Assembly: GCA_003530935.1 (NCBI GenBank)
Contig: DPEO01000114.1
Location: forward strand, 1-9,131
Length of the DNA: 9,131 nucleotides
Origin: Desulfomicrobiaceae bacterium
GTDB taxonomy: Bacteria; Desulfobacterota; Desulfovibrionia; Desulfovibrionales; Desulfomicrobiaceae
Direction: 5' to 3'
In this document: positions 1-6,991 of the stretch, one piece after another
How the letters are laid out: each line of letters starts with the position of its first letter
Position numbering within the stretch: the first letter of the stretch is position 1
Program-made: the position numbers and the translations under genes
Notes under the pieces: model-generated
The model's input: only the letters and a program-made list of their open reading frames with translations
What the model was told of the DNA's origin: nothing
Database searches by the model: none

Positions 1-371
1 CCCGCTTCGCTTTCCTGGAGCACCAGGCGCAGTCCGGTGATGCGCACCGCCTCAAGACGGCCGCGCAGAAGGCCGCCGACGCTCCAGCGCACCCCCGCTG
101 TGGATGCGCGCAGTCCATCCCCCAGGGTGAGCGCTTCCAGGCTCACGCCCCCAAAGTCCGCCTGCCGCACCTGCAGGCGCAGTGCAGAAGCACCCAAGGA
201 CGCCGCCACGCGAGGTACGACGACCGTCTCCAGGAGCCACGGGGCAATCCGGGGAAGGATTGCCCAGAACAGCACTATTCCGAGCACCGCGGCGAGCAGC
301 CCCCGGAGCACCAGCGCATTTTTTGACGGACGCCGGAGGGGATGGTCCGGCGGCGGAGAAGATTCGTGCAT
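1..371 (-). CDS. YdbH/AsmA-like membrane-anchored periplasmic protein, N-terminal part (partial)
   Basis: The minus strand is open from an ATG at 371-369 to the left edge, giving 123 codons of a gene that continues outside the window. A short polar N-terminus (MHESSPPP) is followed by a basic stretch and one hydrophobic anchor at about residues 19-45 (starting ALVLRGLLAAVLGIVLFWAI). After it comes a beta-rich segment of the type VSLEALTLGDGLRA...VRITGLRLVL. A single N-terminal anchor followed by short alternating strands of this kind is typical of AsmA/TamB/YdbH-like proteins, which bridge the periplasm and are linked to intermembrane phospholipid transport; YdbH is my best match, by eye only. 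The start is uncertain: an in-frame ATG at 440-438 would add 23 residues, and neither start has a strong Shine-Dalgarno. It is transcribed divergently from the operon on the right, so it need not share its function. Confidence 0.62.
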   Translation of the reverse strand, partial: MHESSPPPDHPLRRPSKNALVLRGLLAAVLGIVLFWAILPRIAPWLLETVVVPRVAASLGASALRLQVRQADFGGVSLEALTLGDGLRASTAGVRWSVGGLLRGRLEAVRITGLRLVLQESEA

Positions 372-485
372 GCTTTTGGGTAGCACAGCGGAGCGGGAAA
401 GCAAGTCCCCTGCGGCCGAGGCGTGATGCGGTGGCGGCATGTACTGTCATGTTTGCAAAACGTTGCTTGCACTGACGCGGCAGCC

Positions 486-516
486 TTGATACGCATAGAA
501 AAGAGAATTTTATATT
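486..516 (+). promoter_or_regulatory. Candidate sigma70-type promoter for the VWA-ABC-SUMF operon
   Basis: TTGATA at 486-491 matches the -35 consensus at 5 of 6 bases, and TATATT at 511-516 matches the -10 consensus at 5 of 6. The spacer is 19 nt, which is longer than the preferred 17, so activity might be weak or need an activator. A start around 522-525 would leave a leader of about 40 nt before the ATG at 562. This is the only plausible promoter I found ahead of seven closely packed genes. Confidence 0.4.
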
Positions 517-526
517 CATAAATATA
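511..526. repeat. AT-rich inverted repeat overlapping the candidate -10 region
   Basis: TATATT (511-516), a 4-nt spacer cata, and AATATA (521-526) form a perfect 6-bp inverted repeat. It sits on the candidate -10 element and just downstream of it, where a bound repressor would block transcription. Its low complexity means it could equally be a chance result of an AT-rich promoter, so the operator reading is weak. Confidence 0.3.
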
Positions 527-549
527 CCAATGTGTTGTCAGTGCTCAGC

Positions 550-564
550 AAGGAGATTGGCATG
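550..564 (+). promoter_or_regulatory. Shine-Dalgarno that fixes the VWA protein start
   Basis: AAGGAG at 550-555 lies 6 nt before the ATG at 562. The reading frame is open further upstream to a GTG at 532, but that codon has no ribosome site and would put 10 polar residues ahead of the signal peptide. The ATG at 562 is therefore the better start. Confidence 0.8.
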
Positions 565-2691
565 GCGTGCAAAGACCGTTGGCGGGAAGGAAGCATGTGC
601 CTTCTGATGGGGTTGATGTTTTTTCTGAATGTTTCCTTGGGGTTTGCTCAATTATCAGACTTGGAGGGAACTGCGGGGCATGTGAGGCCGACTGTTTCTG
701 CCGAGAAAGAGGGGAGTGCAGACGTCCTTTCCTCTTTGGAGGGGAGCACAGGGCAGACCGCATCCGCGTCGCCGACAAATGACGGCATCGTATGTTCTCC
801 CGGAGCTCCGTGTCTGGAAGCCGCCACCCAACTTCCGTTGCGTGTTCTTCCGCGGCCATTTTCTTCCATATATCGTGAGGCGGTAGAAGACCCCAATGCC
901 GTGGTCCAGGCCAATATCCCGGCATTCAAGCCGCTGTACGTTTTTGACCGTCAGGGGCTGGATCTTTCCCGTCCCGAGGCTCCTCAAGGATGGTATCACG
1001 TGGGACGCACGCGCACGGCACCGGAAGGGTGGATCCAGGCCAAAGACGCCTTGGAATGGCGCCAGGCGCTCCTGGTTTCCTACACTCATCCTGGAAATGA
1101 GCTGGAAGGGCGCAGCCCTGTGCTCATGTTTCGGGATCGTGTTGCGTTGGAGTCCATTGTCGATGCCATGGACATGGCTGGTCGGGCCAAGGATCTGTAT
1201 GCGGCCATCGCTGCGGGCGCCATTCCGGAAGAGGTCGTGAGCATGGAGCCCAAGCGTTTTGTAGATATTACCAAGCACTTTTACCTGCTCCCGATTCTTC
1301 AGTGGCGCCAGACCCAGATTGGTGGTGATGATGTGCGCCTTTTGCAGCTGGCCGCAGCCGTACCGGGCGCGCGCGGCGCGGACACCGTCCGCAATCCGGA
1401 TTATCTGGAGCAGGCCCAGGTTGGGCGCGGCCAGGGAGGAACGGTGCTCCAGGGGGTCAAGGCCGATATTGTCTTTGTCATCGACACGACGCGGAGCATG
1501 CAGCCCTTCATCGATATGACCCGCGAGGCCGTGGCCCAGATGAGTCGGCAGTTCAGCGCCGAGACCGCCGACCGATTTCGTTTTGGTCTGGTGGTGTTTC
1601 GGGATTCCTTGGAGGTCGCTCCGCAATTGGAGTACGTGGTGCGCAATGTGACTCCGGAACTCGTGAGCGCCCAGGACCTGGTGGGGCTTTTGGAGCGTGA
1701 AGGCAGCGCTACTGCTGTGGGGAGCGTGGATTATGCCGAGGAACTCTTCGCTGGTGTGGAAACCGCTTTGCATTCCAAATGGCGTGAGGGCGCCTTGCGT
1801 TTTGTGATCCTCATCAGTGACGCCAGCTCCCATCCCAAGGGGCATCCCCAGAACACCACCGGCAAAGACGAGACCGACCTGCGCCGGGAGTACGATGACG
1901 CCCAGGTTCATCTTTTTGCCATCCATCTCCAGGATCCACGAGCGAAAGAAGATCATCCCCGTGCCCAGGCGCAATTCGGGCGTTTGGCCCGTGTGCGTGG
2001 CACGGAGACATCCGCTCTCAAGGAAATCAATGCGTTTGAAGAGAGCGAATACCGTTCTTTGGCCGAACACCTCACCAGCCGCATCTCCACCTTGTTGAGC
2101 CAGACCATGGGGGCGCAGCCTGCGCAGGAAGCTGCGCCCCTGGAGGAAATGGACAAGCTGTGGGAAGCGGCACTCATCGAATACGTGGGGAAAGAGGCGA
2201 GCCCACCCAAAGACATCGTGGCGTGGGCATTGGATCGGGATCTCGTCAATCCTGCGATCAAGTCGTTGGAGGTGCGTGTCCTGGTCACCCGCGAGCAGCT
2301 TTCCTCTTTGGCCCAGACTTTGGATCAGGTGGTTCAGGCCCTCATGCGCGCCGAGGTCACCCAAGGGCAGTTTTTCGATGCGCTGCAGAGTGTGGCCGGT
2401 CAGGCCATGAAGCGCCCTGAAGATCTCGGCGGGGCCATGCGCCTGGCCGACACAGGGCTGCTGCCCGCGTTTATCCAAAGCCTGCCGTATAAGAGCGACA
2501 TTTTGTCTCTTACCGAAGACATGTTCGCCAGTATGACTGCGGAGCAGCGCTCTCAATTGGAGTGGAGTATCTTGGCGAAACTCGACCAGTACCGAACCAT
2601 CAACGAGCAGGTGGACGCGTGGTTTCGCATCAATGATACCGACCCAGATCAGGACATGGTGTACCCATTGCATCTGGATTATCTGCCATAG
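562..2691 (+). CDS. Secreted VWA-domain protein resembling the periplasmic part of PpkA
   Basis: The product has 709 residues. A Sec signal peptide (basic MACKDRWREG, hydrophobic core about 12-28) is likely cut after GFA at A29. Next come a linker with two imperfect repeats (LSDLEGTAG 31-39, LSSLEGSTG 56-64) and a lone cysteine pair, C78 and C84. An SH3-like region spans about 90-170 and contains GWIQAKDALEWRQ. The VWA domain covers about 300-520, with a variant MIDAS motif D308-T-T310-R-S312 and a second acidic site in ISDAS (D420). The helical C-terminus, about 535-709, ends in VYPLHLDYLP. The SH3-like/VWA/helical-tail order, the DTTxSM motif and the YP..LD.LP ending recall the extracytoplasmic half of the T6SS kinase PpkA, but no kinase or transmembrane segment is present. 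It is probably a periplasmic metal-dependent binding or sensor protein. The PpkA link is from memory of the family, not from an alignment. Confidence 0.85.
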   Translation: MACKDRWREGSMCLLMGLMFFLNVSLGFAQLSDLEGTAGHVRPTVSAEKEGSADVLSSLEGSTGQTASASPTNDGIVCSPGAPCLEAATQLPLRVLPRPFSSIYREAVEDPNAVVQANIPAFKPLYVFDRQGLDLSRPEAPQGWYHVGRTRTAPEGWIQAKDALEWRQALLVSYTHPGNELEGRSPVLMFRDRVALESIVDAMDMAGRAKDLYAAIAAGAIPEEVVSMEPKRFVDITKHFYLLPILQWRQTQIGGDDVRLLQLAAAVPGARGADTVRNPDYLEQAQVGRGQGGTVLQGVKADIVFVIDTTRSMQPFIDMTREAVAQMSRQFSAETADRFRFGLVVFRDSLEVAPQLEYVVRNVTPELVSAQDLVGLLEREGSATAVGSVDYAEELFAGVETALHSKWREGALRFVILISDASSHPKGHPQNTTGKDETDLRREYDDAQVHLFAIHLQDPRAKEDHPRAQAQFGRLARVRGTETSALKEINAFEESEYRSLAEHLTSRISTLLSQTMGAQPAQEAAPLEEMDKLWEAALIEYVGKEASPPKDIVAWALDRDLVNPAIKSLEVRVLVTREQLSSLAQTLDQVVQALMRAEVTQGQFFDALQSVAGQAMKRPEDLGGAMRLADTGLLPAFIQSLPYKSDILSLTEDMFASMTAEQRSQLEWSILAKLDQYRTINEQVDAWFRINDTDPDQDMVYPLHLDYLP

Positions 2692-2702
2692 GAGCGGTCG
2701 TG
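2690..2702 (+). promoter_or_regulatory. Ribosome site embedded in the VWA stop codon, fixing a GTG start
   Basis: AGGAG at 2690-2694 shares its first two bases with the TAG stop of the VWA gene (2689-2691) and lies 5 nt before the GTG at 2700. A later ATG at 2721 in the same frame lacks such a site. The arrangement points to coupled translation of the VWA protein and the ATPase. Confidence 0.7.
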
Positions 2703-3458
2703 GTTTCCGCAAGCGTGCCCATGGTCCGTCTGAAGGGGCTGGTGAAGATCCGCAGCCAAAACGAAAGCGTTTTCGAACTGCAGGTGCCGGACTTTCGTGT
2801 GGACCGGGGCGCGCTGGTGGCTGTGGTTGGGGAGAGCGGGTGCGGTAAAAGCACGCTTTTGGACGTGCTCGCCTTGATCATGGTCCCTTCGCAGGTGGAG
2901 CGCTTCGAACTTGTCGTGAACGCGCAGGCGCCGTCATGGGATATCGCCGCGTTGTGGCGCCGGGGGGATGAAGCCGCTTTGGCCGCTTTGCGGCGGCAGT
3001 ATTTGGGCTATGTGCTTCAGACCGGCGGGCTTTTGCCGTTTCTTTCGGTGCGCCGGAATATCGAACTTTCCGTCTCCATTGGCCGCAACCGTCCATCGGG
3101 CCGGCGTATCGAGGCAATGGCTCAGGACATGGGACTCGCCTCGTGCTTGGACCGGAAGCCGTCTTCCCTCTCCATTGGCCAGCGTCAGCGGGCGGCTATT
3201 CTTCGTGCTTTGGCTCATGGTCCGCGTTTGATTTTGGCGGATGAGCCTACGGCTGCCGTGGACAAGGCACGAGCACGGACCATTATGCACGATATGTCCC
3301 GGTTGGCTCGGGACGACGGGGTGGCGGTGGTCGTGGTGACCCATGACATGGATCTCGTCGGGCACCTGGCGGATGCGGTGTACGCCTTTGATGTGACGCC
3401 CGTGTCGGATACGCACATCCTCTCGGTCTGCCAGCCAGTGTCTGGAGACATGGTATGA
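2700..3458 (+). CDS. ABC transporter ATPase of the MacB/LolD/FtsE type (TagT-like)
   Basis: This 252-residue cytoplasmic nucleotide-binding subunit has every core motif: Walker A GESGCGKST (44-52), Q-loop Q107 in LQTGGLLPF, signature LSIGQRQ (157-163), Walker B RLILADEP with catalytic E182, D-loop (A186-V-D188) and switch histidine H215 in VTHD. The LQTGGLLPFLSVRRNIEL stretch and the length fit the LolD/MacB/FtsE class, which pairs with FtsX-type permeases and transmits force to the periplasm instead of moving a small solute through a channel. An insert of about 30 residues between Walker A and the Q-loop (about 63-97, containing VNAQAPSWDIAALWRRGD) is a little longer than usual. It overlaps the permease gene by ATGA, so the two are almost certainly partners. 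In the T6SS regulatory block the equivalent subunit is TagT. Confidence 0.92.
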   Translation: MVSASVPMVRLKGLVKIRSQNESVFELQVPDFRVDRGALVAVVGESGCGKSTLLDVLALIMVPSQVERFELVVNAQAPSWDIAALWRRGDEAALAALRRQYLGYVLQTGGLLPFLSVRRNIELSVSIGRNRPSGRRIEAMAQDMGLASCLDRKPSSLSIGQRQRAAILRALAHGPRLILADEPTAAVDKARARTIMHDMSRLARDDGVAVVVVTHDMDLVGHLADAVYAFDVTPVSDTHILSVCQPVSGDMV

Positions 3459-5290
3459 AGCCGCAAGGGACGAATCCTCTTGGCCGCATCCCCGGCCTGG
3501 CAGGAGCCCATCTGCGGCACGAGTGGGTCCTGACCCTATGCTTGGTAATTGCCCTGGCGGCAGTCATTGCTCCGCTTTTGGTCCTGCTGGGACTCAAACA
3601 TGGTACCATCCAGACCTTGCGCCATCGTCTGGTCCAAGACCCTGTTTTTCGGGAAATCCGGCCGACACAGACCCGGGTGCTGTCCCCTCGGTGGTTTGCG
3701 GATGTGGCATCTTGGCCAGAAGTGGGCTTTTTGACTCCGACTATCTTGCCGCTGTCTTCCGTCGTCAGTGTTGTTCTTCAAGATCGGAAAACCGCACTGT
3801 TCGATCTCGTTCCGACTGCCCCTGGGGATCCGCTCATTGTGGAAAATGGTGGTGCCGTGCCCGAGGACGGGCAGGTGGTCCTTACGGAAGAGGCGGCCCG
3901 TGTGGCTGGCGTGAAGCCGGGGGGCACACTGGAAGTGCGGGTGACCCGCGTTCGGGGAGGACGCTCAGAGGTCGGGGAGGCCAAAGTGCAGGTCATTGCG
4001 GTGCTGTCTTCTCGGGCGGGGTCTTTGCCGCGGATCTACGCGCCTCTCGCCTTCGTGTTGGACGTGGAGTCCTTCAAAGAAGGTTACGCCGCTCCTGCCC
4101 GGGGATGGCCAGGGGAGACCCCGCACCCCTACCCAAGTTTTGACGGCGCGGTGCTTCTCGTTCCGGAGCCGCTTTTGCCCATTGTGCGTTCCGGGCTGGT
4201 CATCAATACAGGCTTTGCCCGGATGGAGGAAATCGGTCGGGGCCGTATCCGGGAACTTTTGGGCCGGGAGCCGCCGGAGGGCTTCGTCGGCTACGAATTG
4301 TTTGCCCCTGCCTCGCCGGTGACCATGGCCAGCCTCCGCGCCGTGGAGCAAAAATTGCGAGGCTATCAGCGAGCGCTGTTTCCCTACGTCCGCGATGTGG
4401 ATGTGCGCATTGGTGGTCAAAGGACGCTCCCTGTGGGGCTGTCCCTTGATGCCTCCCACGCGGAGTTTTTGGGATGGCCGACTACTCCGTGGCCGAGTTG
4501 GGGAACGCGCGATTACAATGGCGGTCCTCCCCCGTGCCTTTGGCCTGCGCACCACGCTCCACCTGCGGGCATGTCTGTGGAACTGCGTGTTCTCGGCGTT
4601 GAAGAGCTTTCTTTTCCTGTGCGCATTGTCGGGGAAACCGATCTGGATCGTCCGGTGCTGCCCGCCGGACTCATGGGGGTATTGCGCACCTCCATGCTGC
4701 GCCGCGTGAATTTCGACTCCGCAACGCAGTCCTTTCAAATGGCTCGCAGCGGTTACCGGGGATTTCGTCTCTATGCGAAAACGATCGATGATGTGCCTTC
4801 GTTGTATCACCGTCTCAAGGAGCAAGGATTGGAAGTGATCGCGCAGGTGGAGGCTATCGAACGTATTCAGGTTTTAGATCGGGGGCTTGCCCGTTTGCTT
4901 TGGCTCATCGCGGCGCTTGGGGTATGCGGCGGCGTTGGCGTGTTGGTGGCGAGCCTTTATGCCGCGGTGGATCGTCTGCGTCGGGAGTTGGGGGTACTGC
5001 GGCTTTTGGGGTTTTCCCGGGCGCATGTGTTCTTTTTTCCCATCGTGCAAGGGCTCTGCATTACCGGCATGGGACTGGCAGCGGGGGTTGGGGGCTATGC
5101 GCTGCTCGCCCGGACCATTGACCATGTGTTTGCTATGGACCTGGCGCCTGGCGAGACTTTTTGTGTGTTGCCGGGCTCGTATATCCCTTGGTTTGGTCTT
5201 GCCACGTTGGTGTTGGCGAGCCTGGCATCGTTGGTGGCCGCTTGGCGGGCAACCGGTATCGATCCTGCGGAGGTTATTCGTGAACAGTAA
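3455..5290 (+). CDS. FtsX/MacB-type ABC permease (TagS-like)
   Basis: The 611-residue protein starts at the ATG of an ATGA overlap, with GGAG at 3444-3447. It has one transmembrane helix near the N-terminus (about 24-46, VLTLCLVIALAAVIAPLLVL), a large periplasmic region of about 420 residues, then three helices: about 478-500, 526-552 and 578-600. Between the second and third helices lies the charged loop DRLRRELGVLRLLGFSRAHV, characteristic of FtsX domains where the permease touches its ATPase. The C-terminus, WRATGIDPAEVIREQ, matches the usual (A)xxxxPAxxLR ending of the family. This is the four-helix topology of type VII (MacB/LolCE/FtsX) transporters, which work as mechanotransmitters. 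With the SUMF protein and lipoprotein genes following, TagS of the T6SS TagQRST system is the closest functional analogue. No substrate can be read from the sequence. Confidence 0.9.
   Translation: MKPQGTNPLGRIPGLAGAHLRHEWVLTLCLVIALAAVIAPLLVLLGLKHGTIQTLRHRLVQDPVFREIRPTQTRVLSPRWFADVASWPEVGFLTPTILPLSSVVSVVLQDRKTALFDLVPTAPGDPLIVENGGAVPEDGQVVLTEEAARVAGVKPGGTLEVRVTRVRGGRSEVGEAKVQVIAVLSSRAGSLPRIYAPLAFVLDVESFKEGYAAPARGWPGETPHPYPSFDGAVLLVPEPLLPIVRSGLVINTGFARMEEIGRGRIRELLGREPPEGFVGYELFAPASPVTMASLRAVEQKLRGYQRALFPYVRDVDVRIGGQRTLPVGLSLDASHAEFLGWPTTPWPSWGTRDYNGGPPPCLWPAHHAPPAGMSVELRVLGVEELSFPVRIVGETDLDRPVLPAGLMGVLRTSMLRRVNFDSATQSFQMARSGYRGFRLYAKTIDDVPSLYHRLKEQGLEVIAQVEAIERIQVLDRGLARLLWLIAALGVCGGVGVLVASLYAAVDRLRRELGVLRLLGFSRAHVFFFPIVQGLCITGMGLAAGVGGYALLARTIDHVFAMDLAPGETFCVLPGSYIPWFGLATLVLASLASLVAAWRATGIDPAEVIREQ
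5269..5282 (+). promoter_or_regulatory. Shine-Dalgarno inside the permease gene, fixing the SUMF protein start
   Basis: GGAGG at 5269-5273 lies 6 nt before a GTG at 5280, which opens a clean signal peptide. The same frame is open back to 4887, but that part only overlaps the permease coding sequence in another frame and encodes tryptophan- and cysteine-rich nonsense. The gene therefore starts at 5280, overlapping the permease by 11 nt. Confidence 0.8.
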
Positions 5291-6968
5291 TACTGGCAGG
5301 CTGTGGCCAGCGTCGCTTGTGGCGTTTTTTGTGGTGGCGATGGGCGTTGGCATAGCCCCCTTCGCACAGGCGGCGGCTCTGGCCCCAACTCCTTCCAATC
5401 CCAAGCCCGCAGCAGGGGATTTGATTTTGCCCATGCCCGGAGGCGAGGAGATGGTCTTTCGGCGTGTCCGGGTCCCGGGCAAGGGATTTTGGGGAGATCA
5501 AAGCCGCATCATCCAGATTGGCGATGCCTCGGGTGGAATTTTCGAAGGACTGCAACGCACCCAGGTTAGTGGTTCGTTTCCCTCGGACCAAGGGGATGCC
5601 TGGGAGATCATCCTCGGCAAGTATGAACTGACCCGGGGGCAGTTTGCCGCAGTTATGGGGATGGAGACATTGGTGGCAGTCAGTCATGATCCTGAGGTGC
5701 AGACGTTGTCCACCCTCAAAGGGCGCAGTCTGCGTGAAGCCCTTATGAAGCCGCTTACGTACGTGAGTTATGGTGACGTAGTGGAATTTTTGCGCCGCTA
5801 TAATCAATGGCTTTTTGATCCCGCCCACCCGGAGCGTGTGGAGGCCATGCCTCGGGTGGATGGCGTGCCGGGGTATGTACGGCTGCCCACGGAAGACGAG
5901 TGGGAGTACTGTGCTCGTGGCGGCATGGAGGCCATCCAGGCCGGGACTTTTGATGAGCGGTTGCCGTTTCCTGTGGCGGAGGCAGTTGAGTTCGCGTGGA
6001 TTTTGGACAACGCCAAGCACAAGCTGCGTCCCATTGGGCTGCGCAAGCCGGATATTCATGGTTTCTATGATCTTTTGGGCAACGCCCAGGAGATGACTGC
6101 GGGGCTTTTTCGCCCTGAAGTCTGGCAGGGGAAGCCTGGAGGGGTCCCCGTGCGCGGCGGCAGTGTTTCGACGCCCTTGGCGGAGTTACGGAGCTCTTTG
6201 CGGGCAGAGCTGGATGTTTACGGTTGGGACCCGGACGCCAAAAAGATCGAGGAACGCAAGTCGTTCAATACAGGGGCGCGTTTGGCCTTGGGATCCAATG
6301 TCGTGGTCAGTTCGGCCCAGCGGCGCGCCATTGAGCGCGAATACGCCGCCTATAAAGCGGAATTGCGTCGGACCATGCCCGTGGGGCGCACTCTCGACAA
6401 CCTGGTCAGTCAGGCATCGGTCCAGATCGGTGCCGTGGATCCCATCATTGAGCGGCTGATCAAGGAGCACCCCGAACTGCAGTCGTCTTTGGCCGCGGTG
6501 CAGGATTCCTTGAGCAAGGCTCGGGAGCGCTTGGAACTGGCCCAGCGGGAAAGCGCCCGCAGCCTGGCCCAGGACGCCAGCCGCAACGGGGTCAATTTGT
6601 CCGTGTATTTATCCCGGCTCGAGCGCTTGGCGGGGGCGTTGGCGACGGCCAAAGAGTTGGCGGCAACATCAGCGCGCTACCAGGAGCAGGTCGCTGCAGT
6701 GGAAAAATCCATGGCGGATCTGGAGCGGGCTGCGCGCGAGCAGTTTCAAGGCTACCGGGACAAGGTGGGTAAGCTCGGCGAATATAGTCGTGAACACAGG
6801 GAGTTTGCGTTTCAACAGTTGGAATCGAGCAAAGTGACCTCGCGGGAGCGCGAGGTTCTGACACTGCTCAAAAAGCACGTTGCAATTTTCGCGGACCAAC
6901 GCCGGGCGGATCCGGATGCGTGGTTTGAGGATTTTCGAAAACAGTTCCGAGGTTTTTTGGATTCATAA
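5280..6968 (+). CDS. Periplasmic SUMF/FGE-like protein with C-terminal coiled coil (TagR-like)
   Basis: The 562-residue product starts at GTG and carries a Sec signal peptide (core LVAFFVVAMGVGIAPFA, cut near A31). Residues about 55-340 form a formylglycine-generating-enzyme/SUMF fold: WEIILGKYELTRGQFAAVMG (start of the fold), the hallmark RLPTEDEWEYCARGG at 201-215, then HGFYDLLGNAQEMTAG, VRGGS and a closing FNTGARLAL. The two active-site cysteines of true FGE, expected near the C-terminal end of the fold, are absent; C211 is the only cysteine I see. It is thus unlikely to oxidise sulfatases and is more likely a binding module, as proposed for TagR, which activates PpkA in the periplasm. Residues about 345-562 form a long alpha-helical, coiled-coil-like tail rich in Glu, Arg and Ala, ending QFRGFLDS. 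Gene order after the permease supports a TagR-like role. Confidence 0.85.
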   Translation: MNSNTGRLWPASLVAFFVVAMGVGIAPFAQAAALAPTPSNPKPAAGDLILPMPGGEEMVFRRVRVPGKGFWGDQSRIIQIGDASGGIFEGLQRTQVSGSFPSDQGDAWEIILGKYELTRGQFAAVMGMETLVAVSHDPEVQTLSTLKGRSLREALMKPLTYVSYGDVVEFLRRYNQWLFDPAHPERVEAMPRVDGVPGYVRLPTEDEWEYCARGGMEAIQAGTFDERLPFPVAEAVEFAWILDNAKHKLRPIGLRKPDIHGFYDLLGNAQEMTAGLFRPEVWQGKPGGVPVRGGSVSTPLAELRSSLRAELDVYGWDPDAKKIEERKSFNTGARLALGSNVVVSSAQRRAIEREYAAYKAELRRTMPVGRTLDNLVSQASVQIGAVDPIIERLIKEHPELQSSLAAVQDSLSKARERLELAQRESARSLAQDASRNGVNLSVYLSRLERLAGALATAKELAATSARYQEQVAAVEKSMADLERAAREQFQGYRDKVGKLGEYSREHREFAFQQLESSKVTSREREVLTLLKKHVAIFADQRRADPDAWFEDFRKQFRGFLDS

Positions 6969-6991
6969 CCTTTTGTGCAGGGGGAGAGGAT

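Larger units (their letters stand above)
372..561. other. Divergent intergenic region
   Basis: This 190-bp stretch separates the minus-strand YdbH-like gene from the plus-strand operon and must carry regulation for both, unless the minus gene starts at 440. The left part is GC-rich, while about 495-530 is strongly AT-rich. I see no tRNA, small ORF with a good ribosome site, or terminator in it. The AT-rich core with its inverted repeat is annotated separately. No convincing promoter for the minus-strand gene could be picked out. Confidence 0.6.

Noticed and set aside
52..519. 155-residue minus-strand frame and other frames at the left edge
   Set aside because: The frame starting at 371 gives a proper membrane anchor and a YdbH/AsmA-like pattern. 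The others give Arg/Pro/Gly-rich noise.
655..2712. 685-residue open frame antisense to the VWA gene
   Set aside because: It mirrors the VWA coding sequence, has no ribosome site or recognisable domain, and is rich in His, Gln and Gly as expected for a shadow of a GC-biased gene. The plus-strand protein has clear signal peptide and MIDAS motifs.
3965..4825. 286-residue minus-strand frame opposite the permease
   Set aside because: Shadow of the permease periplasmic domain; His/Arg/Gln-rich with no recognisable features.
4887..5279. N-terminal extension of the SUMF gene frame upstream of its GTG start
   Set aside because: It lies wholly inside the permease's FtsX domain in another frame and encodes a Trp/Cys-rich sequence without homologous look. 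The Shine-Dalgarno and signal peptide at 5280 give a clean start.
5880..5924. Active formylglycine-generating (sulfatase-maturing) enzyme
   Set aside because: The fold motif is present, but the two catalytic cysteines near the end of the domain are missing and no sulfatase gene is nearby.
5274..6059. 261-residue minus-strand frame opposite the SUMF gene
   Set aside because: Shadow frame; the plus-strand SUMF hallmark motif lies across the same bases.
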